Shown here in pieces: positions 22,468 through 32,212 of a DNA stretch of 44,209 nucleotides. The notes beneath the pieces were generated by a model, which ran no database searches, was not told where the DNA came from, and saw nothing but the letters and a program-made list of their open reading frames with translations. The DNA is taken from the NCBI GenBank assembly GCA_015066875.1, contig SVNM01000012.1, positions 1-44,209 on the forward strand. The letters run 5' to 3'. The number at the start of each line of letters is the position of its first letter. The stretch's first letter is position 1. This stretch comes from Ruminococcus sp. Lineage in GTDB: Bacteria; Bacillota; Clostridia; Oscillospirales; Ruminococcaceae. The position numbers and the translations under genes are program-made.

Positions 22468-24366
22468 ATGTCAAAAAACAACAGGCTTAAAAAGGCTTTG
22501 ACAGGTCTTATAAGTGCAGCTATGCTGGCGTCTTCAATGACTGTTACAGGTGTTGCTCCTACTGTCAGTGCCGCTTCAGACCACGACTACGGTAAAGCTC
22601 TTGAGCTTTCACTCTATTTCTATGACGCTAATAAGTGCGGTGAGGACCTTGAAGGAAAGGCTCTTACATGGAGAAGCGACTGTCATACATATGACAGCAA
22701 GATTTCTCCTTCAAACACAAATCTTGGCGGACTCTTCAGCCAGTATCAGTCATCATTTGACCCCGATGGCGATGGCACCATCGACCTCAGTGGCGGTTAC
22801 CACGATGCCGGCGACTTCATCAAGTTCAACCTTCCCGCTTCATATGCCGCTTCAACTCTTGCGTGGGGCGTTTATGAATTCGAGGATGCCTATAGGGAAA
22901 CAGGCTGTCTTGATCACGCACATGATATCTTAAAGCATTTTGCTGATTACCTCATCAAGAGTACATTCCTTGACAGCAGCGGTAAAGCAGTAGCTTTCTG
23001 TTATCAGGTAGGCGATGGCCATGACCACGATGTATGGCGTGCTCCTGAGGTTGATACTTCAAGCTCAATGAACAGACCCGCTTACTTCGTAACTTCTTCA
23101 AACAAGTCTTCAGACCAGTGCTATGAGGCAGCAGCTGCTCTTGCTTCAATTGCTGTTGTTTTAGAGGATACAGACGCTGCATACGCCGAAGAGTGCACAA
23201 AGTATGCAGAACTCCTTTATAAATTCGGCGATGAGTGCGGTGGCTCTATCACTTACGAGGCTTGTAGCTCATTCTATTCTTCAGGTACATGGAAGGACGA
23301 CAAGGCATGGTCAGAATGTTGGCTCTACCTTGCAACAGATAATCAGACATACCTTAACAACGCTAAGAACTGCTCAGAGTACGACGGCTGGATCCATTGC
23401 TGGGATAAGGTAATGGGCGGTTACTACTGTATGATGTACTCTATCACAGGCGAATCTTCATGGAAGCAGAAGGTTGAGGAAAACCTTAACAGACTTTCTT
23501 CAAGTGACAATACTCCTCAGGGTTACTACGCTATCGGCGGAGGCTGGGGAAGTGCTCGTTATAACACAGCATGGCAGATGTATGCCGCTACATACCAGAA
23601 AAAATCAGGCAGCAGCAACTGGCTCAGCAAGTATCAGCGTCAGATGGATTACCTCCTTGGCGATAATAACCTCGGTATGAGCTATCTTATCGGTTACGGC
23701 GACAAGTATCCCGTTAAGCCTCACCACAGAGGTTCAGGACAGAACCTTTCAAAGGCTGAGGATACAGCAGATCAGAAGTATATCCTCTGGGGCGCTCTCG
23801 TTGGCGGTCCTGACAACAGTGATAATTACGAGGATAAAACAAACGATTACGTTAAGAACGAGGTTGCAATCGACTATAACGCAGCTTGCGTAGGTGCTCT
23901 TGCAGGTCTTTACACATACGTTGGCGGAACAACTGACGGTGCTGATCCGATTATTGTATCTGCAAGCGAAATCAACAGCGATTACAATTTCGGCGGACAG
24001 CAGACAACAACTACTACAACTACCACTACAACCACTACAACTACTACGACCACCACAACAACCACAACAACAACTACTACTACAACCACAACTACAACCT
24101 CTACAACTACCACCACAACTACTTCTACAGAGCCTACTACATCAGGTGATATCGTTTACGGCGACGCTAACCTTGACGGCGAAGTAAAGATGGCTGACGT
24201 TATCAAGATTATGGCACATTCAAGCAATCCCAATGCTTATCCTCTTGAGGACCAGGCAAAGAATAACTGCGACGTTTATCAGCGCGGTGACGGCATAACT
24301 CTTTCAGACGCACTTTCTATCCAGAAAAAGGTTGCTCAGGTTATCGATACTCTGCCCGAATCCTGA
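22468..24366 (+). CDS. GH9 endoglucanase with type I dockerin (cellulosomal)
   Basis: The 632-residue secreted cellulase has three parts. A signal peptide (cleavage near VSA-AS, residue 35) precedes a GH9 catalytic domain (about 38-510) with the Asp pair in GGYHDAGDFIKFN (Asp113, Asp116), the conserved HHRG, and general acid Glu465 in YVKNEVAIDYNAA. Then comes a linker of 32 Thr, Ser, 7 Thr, Ser (from residue 513). A C-terminal dockerin (about 560-632) carries two calcium loops, GDANLDGEVKMADV and CDVYQRGDGITLSDA, which dock to a scaffoldin cohesin. No CBM is visible. ATG 22468 follows GAGAGGA. The gene stands alone between a promoter and a bidirectional terminator. It is the best marker that this is a cellulosome-forming Ruminococcus. 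Confidence 0.96.
   Translation: MSKNNRLKKALTGLISAAMLASSMTVTGVAPTVSAASDHDYGKALELSLYFYDANKCGEDLEGKALTWRSDCHTYDSKISPSNTNLGGLFSQYQSSFDPDGDGTIDLSGGYHDAGDFIKFNLPASYAASTLAWGVYEFEDAYRETGCLDHAHDILKHFADYLIKSTFLDSSGKAVAFCYQVGDGHDHDVWRAPEVDTSSSMNRPAYFVTSSNKSSDQCYEAAAALASIAVVLEDTDAAYAEECTKYAELLYKFGDECGGSITYEACSSFYSSGTWKDDKAWSECWLYLATDNQTYLNNAKNCSEYDGWIHCWDKVMGGYYCMMYSITGESSWKQKVEENLNRLSSSDNTPQGYYAIGGGWGSARYNTAWQMYAATYQKKSGSSNWLSKYQRQMDYLLGDNNLGMSYLIGYGDKYPVKPHHRGSGQNLSKAEDTADQKYILWGALVGGPDNSDNYEDKTNDYVKNEVAIDYNAACVGALAGLYTYVGGTTDGADPIIVSASEINSDYNFGGQQTTTTTTTTTTTTTTTTTTTTTTTTTTTTTTTTSTTTTTTTSTEPTTSGDIVYGDANLDGEVKMADVIKIMAHSSNPNAYPLEDQAKNNCDVYQRGDGITLSDALSIQKKVAQVIDTLPES
24004..24144 (+). repeat. Poly-threonine linker coding repeat
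   Basis: An ACN-codon tract encodes 32 threonines, one serine, seven threonines and one serine before TEPTTSG. ACA, ACT and ACC are mixed irregularly with a single ACG, so it is not a pure trinucleotide repeat. Such linkers in secreted Ruminococcus enzymes are probably O-glycosylated. Confidence 0.9.
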
Positions 24367-24390
24367 TAAAAATCAGTAACGACAAAATAA

Positions 24391-24420
24391 AAAAACCTCC
24401 GGTTATTCCGGAGGCTTTTT
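24391..24420. terminator. Bidirectional terminator between GH9 gene and atpC
   Basis: CCTCCGG (24396-24402), loop TTATT, CCGGAGG (24408-24414), flanked by an A-run and a T-run. It ends both the cellulase transcript and the ATP synthase operon. Confidence 0.9.
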
Positions 24421-24425
24421 TACTG

Positions 24426-24836
24426 TTATTTAAAGTGCTTCTGCGATATTTTAAGACGGTTCATCGCCTTGTTAAGAGCTGTCTGAGTGTGATAGTACTC
24501 CTTGATGCTCTGCTGTTGGCGGAGCTTTTCTTCTGCGCGTCTTTTGGCTTCCTGAGCACGCTTGATGTCGATTTCTTCGGGAAGCTCGCAGGTATCAACG
24601 AGTATTACGGCAAATTCGGGCATAACCTCCATAAATCCTTCAGAGGTTGCAGCGTAATGCCACTTGCCGTCAACAAGATATTTAAGCTCGCCTGTGGGAA
24701 GGGAAGTTACAAGAGCCTCATGACCGCCGAGAATACCCAGCTGTCCGTCAAGTGCGGTAACAACAAGGTGCTGGCAGTCGCCGTCATAAAAGACGCGGTC
24801 GCTGGCGATTATCTGAAGGTGAAAGGTTTTAGCCAT
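24426..24836 (-). CDS. atpC: ATP synthase F1 subunit epsilon
   Basis: The 136-residue protein has the epsilon layout: an N-terminal beta-barrel (MAKTFHLQIIASDRVFYDGD, VTALDGQLGILGGHEALVTSL) and a C-terminal helical hairpin (IDIKRAQEAKRRAEEKLRQ onward). Epsilon sits on the central stalk with gamma and can inhibit ATP hydrolysis. It is the last gene of the operon, in the usual order after atpD. Confidence 0.95.
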   Translation of the reverse strand: MAKTFHLQIIASDRVFYDGDCQHLVVTALDGQLGILGGHEALVTSLPTGELKYLVDGKWHYAATSEGFMEVMPEFAVILVDTCELPEEIDIKRAQEAKRRAEEKLRQQQSIKEYYHTQTALNKAMNRLKISQKHFK

Positions 24837-24854
24837 AACTGCCTGAACACCCCC

Positions 24855-26267
<1,413 letters not shown>

Positions 26268-26296
26268 TCATTGCGGATAATAATAATCAATAACTG

Positions 26297-27211
26297 CTAT
26301 TGTGCAGATTCTGTCTTAAGAGCATTGGCACCGCCTGCAACCTCGCTTATTTCCTGGGTTATAGCAGCCTGTCTTGCTCTGTTATACATAAGCGACAGTT
26401 CTTTAATCATATCTCTTGCGCTTGTTGAAGCTGAGTCCATAGCGGTCATTCTTGCCTGCTGTTCACAGCAGAAGGCTTCGACCATAGCGCCGTAGATAAG
26501 TCCCTTTGCGTAGTTTGGAATGAGGTAGTTCATAACCTCCTCAGGAGAAGGAAGGAACGAAGCCTTGGGAAGCTTTTTCAGAGTACCGTCCTTATCCTTT
26601 CCGAAATGTCTGCGTTCGAAGGGAAGCAGACGCACAACCTTGGGCACAAATTCGTTCTTCACCATATCGGTAAACACGAGATAAACCTCATCGAGCTCGC
26701 CGTTTCCGAATTTTTCAAGAACGAGCTCAGCGATCTCCCTTGCCCTGTAGAGTGTGGGATTCTGAGTTGTATAAAGGAACTGTCCGTCGAAAACCGAGTG
26801 ATCGGCATAGTTATTTCTGCGCTTGAAGTACATACGCCCCACCTGTCCGAGAACGAAAAGGTAACAGCTGTTTTCATAGGACTTGGCAAGCTCCTGTTCG
26901 GCAAGCTTCAGGATATTGTGGTTATAGCTTCCGCACAGTCCCTTATCGGCGGTAATGATAACATAGCCTTTTTTACGTTTTTCTGCGGGAATATCCTCAC
27001 GTCTGTTAAAATATTTCTGCTGAACGTGGGGAGTATGCTCTAAAATATCCTCAAGAGTTTCCTGAAGCTTGTGGAAATAGGGCATAGTGTCATCGTGCGC
27101 CTTTCTTGCCTTTTTAAGCTTTGAGGAAGATATAAGATACATAGCGTTTGTAATCTTCAGTATCTGTTTTATACTTTCAATACGCTCGCGTATTTCACGC
27201 ATATTAGGCAC
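26297..27211 (-). CDS. atpG: ATP synthase F1 subunit gamma
   Basis: The 304-residue rotor-shaft subunit shows the conserved N-terminal helix (MREIRERIESIKQILKITNAM), the central ITADKGLCGSYN, and the C-terminal helix with MTAMDSASTSARDMIKELSLMYNRARQAAITQEI. It appears to start with GTG, with AAGGTGG about nine bases before; an ATG three codons later is the alternative. It sits between the delta-alpha fusion gene and atpD. Confidence 0.97.
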   Translation of the reverse strand: MPNMREIRERIESIKQILKITNAMYLISSSKLKKARKAHDDTMPYFHKLQETLEDILEHTPHVQQKYFNRREDIPAEKRKKGYVIITADKGLCGSYNHNILKLAEQELAKSYENSCYLFVLGQVGRMYFKRRNNYADHSVFDGQFLYTTQNPTLYRAREIAELVLEKFGNGELDEVYLVFTDMVKNEFVPKVVRLLPFERRHFGKDKDGTLKKLPKASFLPSPEEVMNYLIPNYAKGLIYGAMVEAFCCEQQARMTAMDSASTSARDMIKELSLMYNRARQAAITQEISEVAGGANALKTESAQ

Positions 27212-27225
27212 AGCCCTTCACCACC

Positions 27226-29268
27226 TTAACCAAGATATTCCTTAACAGCCTTTTCAAGCTTGAGTGAAAGCTCATCGCTGAGCTGTTTTTTATCTTCAAT
27301 TTCCCTGATAATATCGGGATAGTAAGTTTTTATATATTCAACGATACCCTGTCTGAAGTCTCTGACCTTGTCAAGAGGCATATCCTTGAGATATCCTCCT
27401 GTTGAAGCAAAGAGCACTATAACCTGTTCATAGTGGCTGTAGGGCTTGCAGAGGGGCTGTTTGAGTATTTCCGTAAGCATATGACCGTGATTGAGCATTT
27501 CCGAAGTAGCGGGGTCAAGCTCGGAAGAAAACTGGGTAAATACCTCCATTTCCTTGAACTGAGCAAGGTCGATACGAAGAGTACCCGCAAGCTTTTTCAC
27601 AGCCTTTGTCTGAGCAGAGCCACCTACACGTGAAACGGAAAGTCCTACATTAACGGCAGGTCTTACGCCTGCGAAGAAAAGCTCGCTTTCCAGGTAAATC
27701 TGTCCGTCTGTGATAGAGATAACGTTTGTGGGGATATATGCCGAAACGTCGCCCGCAAGAGTTTCAATGATAGGCAGAGCTGTCAGTGAACCCCCGCCGT
27801 GCTCATCATCAAGACGGCATGAACGCTCAAGAAGTCTTGAATGGAGGTAGAAAACGTCACCGGGATAAGCCTCACGTCCGGGCGGTCTGTGAAGCAGAAG
27901 TGACATTGCACGGTAAGCAACGGCGTGCTTTGAAAGGTCATCATAGATAATGAGAACGTCCTTGCCCTTTGAAACGAAATATTCCGCCATTGCAGTGCCC
28001 GAATAGGGAGCTATATACTGGAATGGAGCAGGCTCGCTTGCAGAAGCCGACACAACGATAGAGTATGACATAGCGTTGTGGGCCTTAAGAGTATTCACGA
28101 CCTTAGCGACAGTTGAGGACTTCTGTCCGATAGCGACGTAAACGCAGATAACGTCCTTATCCTTCTGATTGATGATAGTATCAATAGCGATAGAGGTTTT
28201 ACCTGTCTGTCTGTCGCCGATAATCAGCTCACGCTGACCTCTTCCGATAGGAAACATAGAGTCGATAGCAAGAATACCGGTCTGAAGGGGCACTGTAACG
28301 GGCTTTCTGTCGATAACTCCGGGCGCTTCACGCTCGATAGGGAAGTAATCAACAGCTTCGATATAGCCAAGACCGTCAATAGGCGAGCCCAGAGCGTCAA
28401 CAACTCTGCCCAGCAGAGCCTCGCCGACGCCAACACCCGCACGTTTTTTTGTACGTGAAACAGCCGAGCCCTCAGTAAGACCGTAATCGTCGCCGAGAAG
28501 CACGACTCCGCAGGAATTTCTTTCGATATTCTGAACGATACCTCTTACGCCTGTTTCAAACTCAAGAAGCTCGCCGTACATAACGTGGCTGAGCCCTTCA
28601 ACGATAGCGATACCGTCGCCGATACGCTGGATATAGCCTGTTTCGGCGGATTTAGAGTCTATGCGGAAGTCATCGACCTCGCTTCTGAGAACAGAAATAA
28701 TATCGGAAGAGTTTACCTTTGTTGTTTCCGAGTCTTTCTGCAAAGCATTTCCGTCAGCTGAAGAAGCCTTGCTTACCAGCTTTTCACGCATAAGCTTAAG
28801 ACCTGTTCTGAAGCTTTTATCATAGACGAAATCGCCCACCTGAAGCACAAAACCGCCGACGATTTCGGGGTCCTTACGGTATTCGATGTTTACTCGGCTT
28901 GTGTTGAAGCGGTCGCGGATAAAGTTTTCCATATCGCTCTGCTGTTTAGTTGTAAGGGGAGTAACGTATCTTACCGTAGCCTTTACACAGCCCTGTTTCG
29001 AGATACAGTGTGTATAATAGGCGTCGAAAATCTCCTTGATATGCGCCTCATCGCCGTTTTTATATACGTTTATTGCGAAGGTGAGCATTTCCTGTGGAAG
29101 TCTTCCCTTAAGAGCAGACTTCTTTTCATTTTCGGAAAGAGACTTATCCTTAAGCAGAGCTTTTATATCATCGCTTTGCTCAAGAATACCTCTTGTTTTA
29201 TCAATAATTCTCAGGGGCACATTCTTGCTTACGAGATACTGAATATAACCGTTATAATTCCCGTTCAT
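27226..29268 (-). CDS. atpHA: ATP synthase delta-alpha fusion protein
   Basis: One uninterrupted frame of 680 residues joins two normally separate F1 subunits. Residues 1 to about 165 match delta (OSCP): a slightly short helical N-terminus, then [24 protein letters not shown]-type [17 protein letters not shown] and a final helix LKLMREKL. Residues 166-186 are a polar linker. Residues 187-680 are full-length alpha: [31 protein letters not shown]-loop GDRQTGKT (351-358), and the intact nucleotide-binding core. There is no separate atpH in the operon; this gene occupies the places of both atpH and atpA, four bases after atpF. There is no stop for delta and no ATG, GTG or TTG with a good ribosome site at the alpha start. 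Met160 could in principle restart, but its upstream AGG is weak. Confidence 0.92.
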   Translation of the reverse strand: MNGNYNGYIQYLVSKNVPLRIIDKTRGILEQSDDIKALLKDKSLSENEKKSALKGRLPQEMLTFAINVYKNGDEAHIKEIFDAYYTHCISKQGCVKATVRYVTPLTTKQQSDMENFIRDRFNTSRVNIEYRKDPEIVGGFVLQVGDFVYDKSFRTGLKLMREKLVSKASSADGNALQKDSETTKVNSSDIISVLRSEVDDFRIDSKSAETGYIQRIGDGIAIVEGLSHVMYGELLEFETGVRGIVQNIERNSCGVVLLGDDYGLTEGSAVSRTKKRAGVGVGEALLGRVVDALGSPIDGLGYIEAVDYFPIEREAPGVIDRKPVTVPLQTGILAIDSMFPIGRGQRELIIGDRQTGKTSIAIDTIINQKDKDVICVYVAIGQKSSTVAKVVNTLKAHNAMSYSIVVSASASEPAPFQYIAPYSGTAMAEYFVSKGKDVLIIYDDLSKHAVAYRAMSLLLHRPPGREAYPGDVFYLHSRLLERSCRLDDEHGGGSLTALPIIETLAGDVSAYIPTNVISITDGQIYLESELFFAGVRPAVNVGLSVSRVGGSAQTKAVKKLAGTLRIDLAQFKEMEVFTQFSSELDPATSEMLNHGHMLTEILKQPLCKPYSHYEQVIVLFASTGGYLKDMPLDKVRDFRQGIVEYIKTYYPDIIREIEDKKQLSDELSLKLEKAVKEYLG

Positions 29269-29271
29269 AGC

Positions 29272-29790
29272 TTAATGCACCTCATTTAAAAGGTCGTCTC
29301 CCGATAATTTTTTATTTTCCTCTTCAAGGAAATTATCAACGAGACGTCTGTTATTTTCATCGCCGAGGTTCTCGCCCACAATTTTTGAAGCTGCTGCGAT
29401 AGCAAGGTCAGCAATCTGTGACTGAGCCTCCTGAAGAGCCTTCTGACGCTCTACAGCGATATTCTTATTAGCCGAATCAATAAGCTGTTTTGCTTCCTCC
29501 TGAGAGCTTTTAAGAAGCTCGCTTTTTACAGAAGCAGCCTCCTGCTTTGCCTGTTCGATGATATTCTGAGCCTCCTTGCGTGCCTGAGCGAGAGTTTCTC
29601 TGTTTGCTTCAGCAAGCTCTCTTGCCTCAAGCTTTGCCTTTTCGGCAGAGTCGATATCATTCTGAATTGACGCAGTTCTTTCGTCCATCATTTTTCTCAA
29701 GGGCTTGAAGAGAAAGATTTTCAAAAGAATAAAAAGCAGAATTATATTAATTATCGGCCAGATAAAATTCCAAACACCAATATCAAGCAT
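29272..29790 (-). CDS. atpF: ATP synthase F0 subunit b
   Basis: The 172-residue peripheral stalk subunit has one N-terminal membrane segment (NFIWPIINIILLFILLKIFLF, about residues 8-28) followed by a long charged coiled-coil helix (RKMMDERTASIQNDIDSAEKAK onward). It dimerises and normally contacts delta at the top of F1, here the delta part of the fusion protein encoded next. There is only one b gene, as in non-photosynthetic bacteria. Confidence 0.95.
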   Translation of the reverse strand: MLDIGVWNFIWPIINIILLFILLKIFLFKPLRKMMDERTASIQNDIDSAEKAKLEARELAEANRETLAQARKEAQNIIEQAKQEAASVKSELLKSSQEEAKQLIDSANKNIAVERQKALQEAQSQIADLAIAAASKIVGENLGDENNRRLVDNFLEEENKKLSGDDLLNEVH

Positions 29791-29816
29791 TACTTATCCT
29801 CCTGTGCAAAAGCGGA

Positions 29817-30038
29817 TTATCCAAGGAAAAGGATAATGAGAAGAGCAATAACAAATCCGTAGATAGCGGTAGCCTCTGCAAGCGCACAGCCAAGAAGCAG
29901 AGCCTTGTTGATATCACCCTTAGCCTCAGGCTGACGAGCGATTGATTCTGTTGCCTTTGAAGTTGCGATACCGATACCGAGTCCTGCGCCAAGGCCTGTA
30001 AGTACAGCTACAGCTGCTCCCAATGCGATAGTTCCCAT
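29817..30038 (-). CDS. atpE: ATP synthase F0 subunit c
   Basis: The 73-residue hairpin protein forms the rotor ring. Helix 1 is Gly/Ala-rich (GLGAGLGIGIATSKATESIA), the polar loop is RQPEAKGD, and helix 2 carries the essential carboxylate Glu55 in LAEATAIYG. The residue at the place of Gln32 of the Na+-dependent Ilyobacter ring is Ile22, and the residue after the Glu is Ala rather than Ser, which argues for proton rather than sodium coupling. Confidence 0.97.
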   Translation of the reverse strand: MGTIALGAAVAVLTGLGAGLGIGIATSKATESIARQPEAKGDINKALLLGCALAEATAIYGFVIALLIILFLG

Positions 30039-30083
30039 AATAAAAATCCTCCTGTAAAATAAAAATCAAGGTGTAAATAACAG

Positions 30084-30767
30084 TTATTCAATAGCTTCCG
30101 ACATAAACAGAGATGTCAGGAAAACGAAAACATAAGCCTGAATGATACCGTCGAAGATATCGAAATACAGACCGAAAACAAGGGGCACACCAACGGGTAT
30201 GCAGAGCTTTATAAGCTCCATAACGACGAAAGCGCCGAGCACATTTCCGAAAAGTCGCATACAAAGCGACAGGGGCTTGATAACAAGCTCAAGGATATTG
30301 ATAGGAAGCATAACAGCCATCGGCTCCTTAAAGCTTTTCAGCCAGCCCTTAGTACCACGCTCTCTGATGCTTGCATACTGGATAAGCACGATAGACACAA
30401 TAGCCAGCGAAGCAGTAACGCCAAGGTCCTTTGTAGGCGGTCTTAACCCGAAAATTCCCACAATATTTGCAATGCCAAGATAAATCAGCAGAGTTTCGAG
30501 AATGGGAAGATACTTTTTGCCTTTATGTCCCAGAGTTTCGAGGAAAAAGTTATCAAGCCAGCTTATACCCGATTCAATGAGGCACTGGATACCCTTTGGC
30601 ACACGTTTGAGATTACGTGTAAAGATGATTGAAAAAATCACAAGCACCGCCATAATTCCCCATGTTACCACACATGATTCGGGCACGGGAATTCCGCCGA
30701 ATATGGGGATAGTAAAGGCTGTTCTGCATTCAAGCTCATGCATAAGCTCTTCAGCAAGATTGTTCAT
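30084..30767 (-). CDS. atpB: ATP synthase F0 subunit a
   Basis: The 227-residue membrane subunit forms the ion half-channels against the c ring. It has five or six membrane segments and the essential Arg in LSLCMRLFGNVLGAFVV, plus the terminal helix FDGIIQAYVFVFLTSLFMSEAIE. I chose ATG 30767 because GAGGGTG lies nine bases upstream; a GTG four codons earlier would overlap that site. It is the first gene of the operon; atpI and atpZ are not seen. The ribosome site begins only seven bases after a terminator-like hairpin. Confidence 0.95.
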   Translation of the reverse strand: MNNLAEELMHELECRTAFTIPIFGGIPVPESCVVTWGIMAVLVIFSIIFTRNLKRVPKGIQCLIESGISWLDNFFLETLGHKGKKYLPILETLLIYLGIANIVGIFGLRPPTKDLGVTASLAIVSIVLIQYASIRERGTKGWLKSFKEPMAVMLPINILELVIKPLSLCMRLFGNVLGAFVVMELIKLCIPVGVPLVFGLYFDIFDGIIQAYVFVFLTSLFMSEAIE

Positions 30768-30789
30768 AGCATAAAACACCCTCTTTCAC

Positions 30790-30827
30790 AAAAAAACGGA
30801 GAATTGGCGGGGTTGCAAACTCTCCGT
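30790..30827 (-). terminator. Intrinsic terminator in the atp leader
   Basis: On the minus strand ACGGAGAGTT (30827-30818) pairs with AATTCTCCGT (30805-30796), 10 pairs with one G-U, 12-base loop, then seven T's (30796-30790). It lies between the atp promoter and atpB. It may end the upstream polysaccharide operon, attenuate the atp operon, or both. Confidence 0.75.
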
Positions 30828-30864
30828 AGAATTCAATATTCAATGCAAAAAAATTTACATTGAT

Positions 30865-30893
30865 ATTATATAACTTTAAAACTACAAAGTCAA
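30865..30893 (-). promoter_or_regulatory. Promoter of the ATP synthase operon
   Basis: On the minus strand TTGACT (30893-30888), a 17-base spacer and a perfect TATAAT (30870-30865). Start near 30858 gives a leader of about 90 bases that includes a CAATG/CATTG inverted repeat and the terminator hairpin. Confidence 0.8.
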
Positions 30894-30903
30894 GCAAAAC
30901 AGG

Positions 30904-31257
30904 TCAATTTTCCTCATTTTTTTTTGCATCAGTATCCTCTGAGTAATTGACAGCGTTGTTGAGTCTTTCTATAGCTCCCGTATTGAGCTTTGCAGTAAGC
31001 TTCAGACGGTCAACTTCGGCTTTCAGCGAGGCAATTTCATTTGCCATTTTCTTCATAATCTGGCTATGCTTGTCACGCTCGTCCTCAAGAGCGCACACAC
31101 GCTTGATAAGCTCGTTGATATTCACAGCAAGAAGCTCGTTTACGCTGTTCTGATTTTCGCCGAAGGCTTCAAGACGAGCCGAGGTTTTAAAGGCGCCCTT
31201 ATTATCCTCGCCGTTATAGGCTTTCATTTTTTCGTTTGTAAGCTTAAGCTCTGACAT
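30904..31257 (-). CDS. Coiled-coil protein of unknown function
   Basis: The 117-residue protein has no signal peptide, membrane segment or recognisable motif. Residues about 45-100 form a heptad-like coiled coil (LLAVNINELIKRVCALEDERDKHSQIMKKMANEIASLKAEVDRLKL), with polar, Lys/Asp-rich ends. It is read 16 bases after the rmd-like gene, so it may be the last gene of the polysaccharide operon. There is no evidence for its function. Confidence 0.7.
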   Translation of the reverse strand: MSELKLTNEKMKAYNGEDNKGAFKTSARLEAFGENQNSVNELLAVNINELIKRVCALEDERDKHSQIMKKMANEIASLKAEVDRLKLTAKLNTGAIERLNNAVNYSEDTDAKKNEEN

Positions 31258-31273
31258 AAAAAATCACCTCATT

Positions 31274-32212
31274 TTATAAATTATTTCTCCAGTAATCAAG
31301 AGTATCCTTCAAAGTCTGCTCCATAGAGATTTCAGCGCGCCAGCCCGTATCGGCATTTATCAGTGAAACATCGGGCTCGATAATGGGGATATCCGAAGCT
31401 CTCATTCTTGCGGGGTCCTGCTTGACCTCAACGGGACGTGTTGCCATAGAAACGGCTGTTTCGAGGATATAGCTGATTTTCACAGCTTTGCCTCTGCCAA
31501 CGTTATATGTTTTTCCGCAAACGCCCTTTTCGGCAAGTAGTCTGTAGGCTCTTACCACATCACGCACATCGGTAAAGTCACGCATAGCCGAGAGATTTCC
31601 CACCATCATTTCAGGTGGACGCATCTCTTTTTCGATTTCGGCAATCTGCTTGCAGAAATCGGAAATAACGAACATAGGAAGCTGAGCGGGACCTGAGTGA
31701 TTGAAGGCTCTTACCATAATTATGTCCATTTTATAGGCACGTGCGTAAACCTCGCCGAGCATACCCTGACATGCCTTTGTAACGGCATAGATATTTCCGG
31801 GGCTGAGCTTTTCATTTTCGTCAAGGGGACAGGCTCCCTCACGTATAAAGCCGTACTCCTCGCCTGAGCCTATGAGGATAAGACGCATTTTCTTTTCAGC
31901 CTCGCGCACAGCTTCAAGCACGTTTATAGAGCCGACAACGTTTATCTCGGCGGTAAGCTGAGGCTTTTTCCATGAAAGAGCCACCGAGCTCTGCGCAGCA
32001 AGGTGAAATACAACATCGGGAGAAACCGCAGAAAGAACAGCAGAAACTGCTTCCTTATCCATAATATCGAGAGAATGAACAGTACATTCTCCCTTAATAT
32101 TTTCCGAAGGCAGACAGGTTGCGTGAACATCATATCCATCAGAAGCAAGCTCATTTATGAGATATCCGCCCACAAAGCCCGCACCGCCTATAATCAAAGC
32201 TTTCATAATCAT
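31274..32212 (-). CDS. rmd: NAD(P)-dependent epimerase/dehydratase, probable GDP-6-deoxy-D-lyxo-4-hexulose reductase
   Basis: The 312-residue extended short-chain dehydrogenase has the Rossmann motif GGAGFVGGY, a catalytic Ser in LIGSGEEYG, and the YAVTK active-site Tyr/Lys. The stretch VRAFNHSGPAQLPMFVISDFCKQI resembles Rmd enzymes, which reduce the product of Gmd to GDP-D-rhamnose. It does not look like GDP-L-fucose synthase. Because gmd lies in the same cluster, GDP-D-rhamnose is the best guess for the product, at moderate confidence. The start is either 32212 or 32206, as both sit near GGAGGTG. It directly abuts the preceding glycosyltransferase gene. Confidence 0.82.
   Translation of the reverse strand: MIMKALIIGGAGFVGGYLINELASDGYDVHATCLPSENIKGECTVHSLDIMDKEAVSAVLSAVSPDVVFHLAAQSSVALSWKKPQLTAEINVVGSINVLEAVREAEKKMRLILIGSGEEYGFIREGACPLDENEKLSPGNIYAVTKACQGMLGEVYARAYKMDIIMVRAFNHSGPAQLPMFVISDFCKQIAEIEKEMRPPEMMVGNLSAMRDFTDVRDVVRAYRLLAEKGVCGKTYNVGRGKAVKISYILETAVSMATRPVEVKQDPARMRASDIPIIEPDVSLINADTGWRAEISMEQTLKDTLDYWRNNL

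Noticed and set aside
22550-22933. Long open frames inside the GH9 gene in other frames, including poly-Gln/Leu readings of the Thr tract
   Set aside because: They are shadows of the ACN-rich and Ser/Thr-rich coding sequence, without ribosome sites.
24004-24144. The ACN repeat as a possible CRISPR or microsatellite
   Set aside because: It is in frame inside the cellulase gene, lacks spacers, and encodes a typical inter-domain linker. No CRISPR array or cas gene is visible in the window.
31274-32212. Reading this gene as GDP-L-fucose synthase next to gmd
   Set aside because: It lacks the N-terminal and active-site sequence typical of Fcl/WcaG and looks more like Rmd; fucose synthesis is therefore not claimed.
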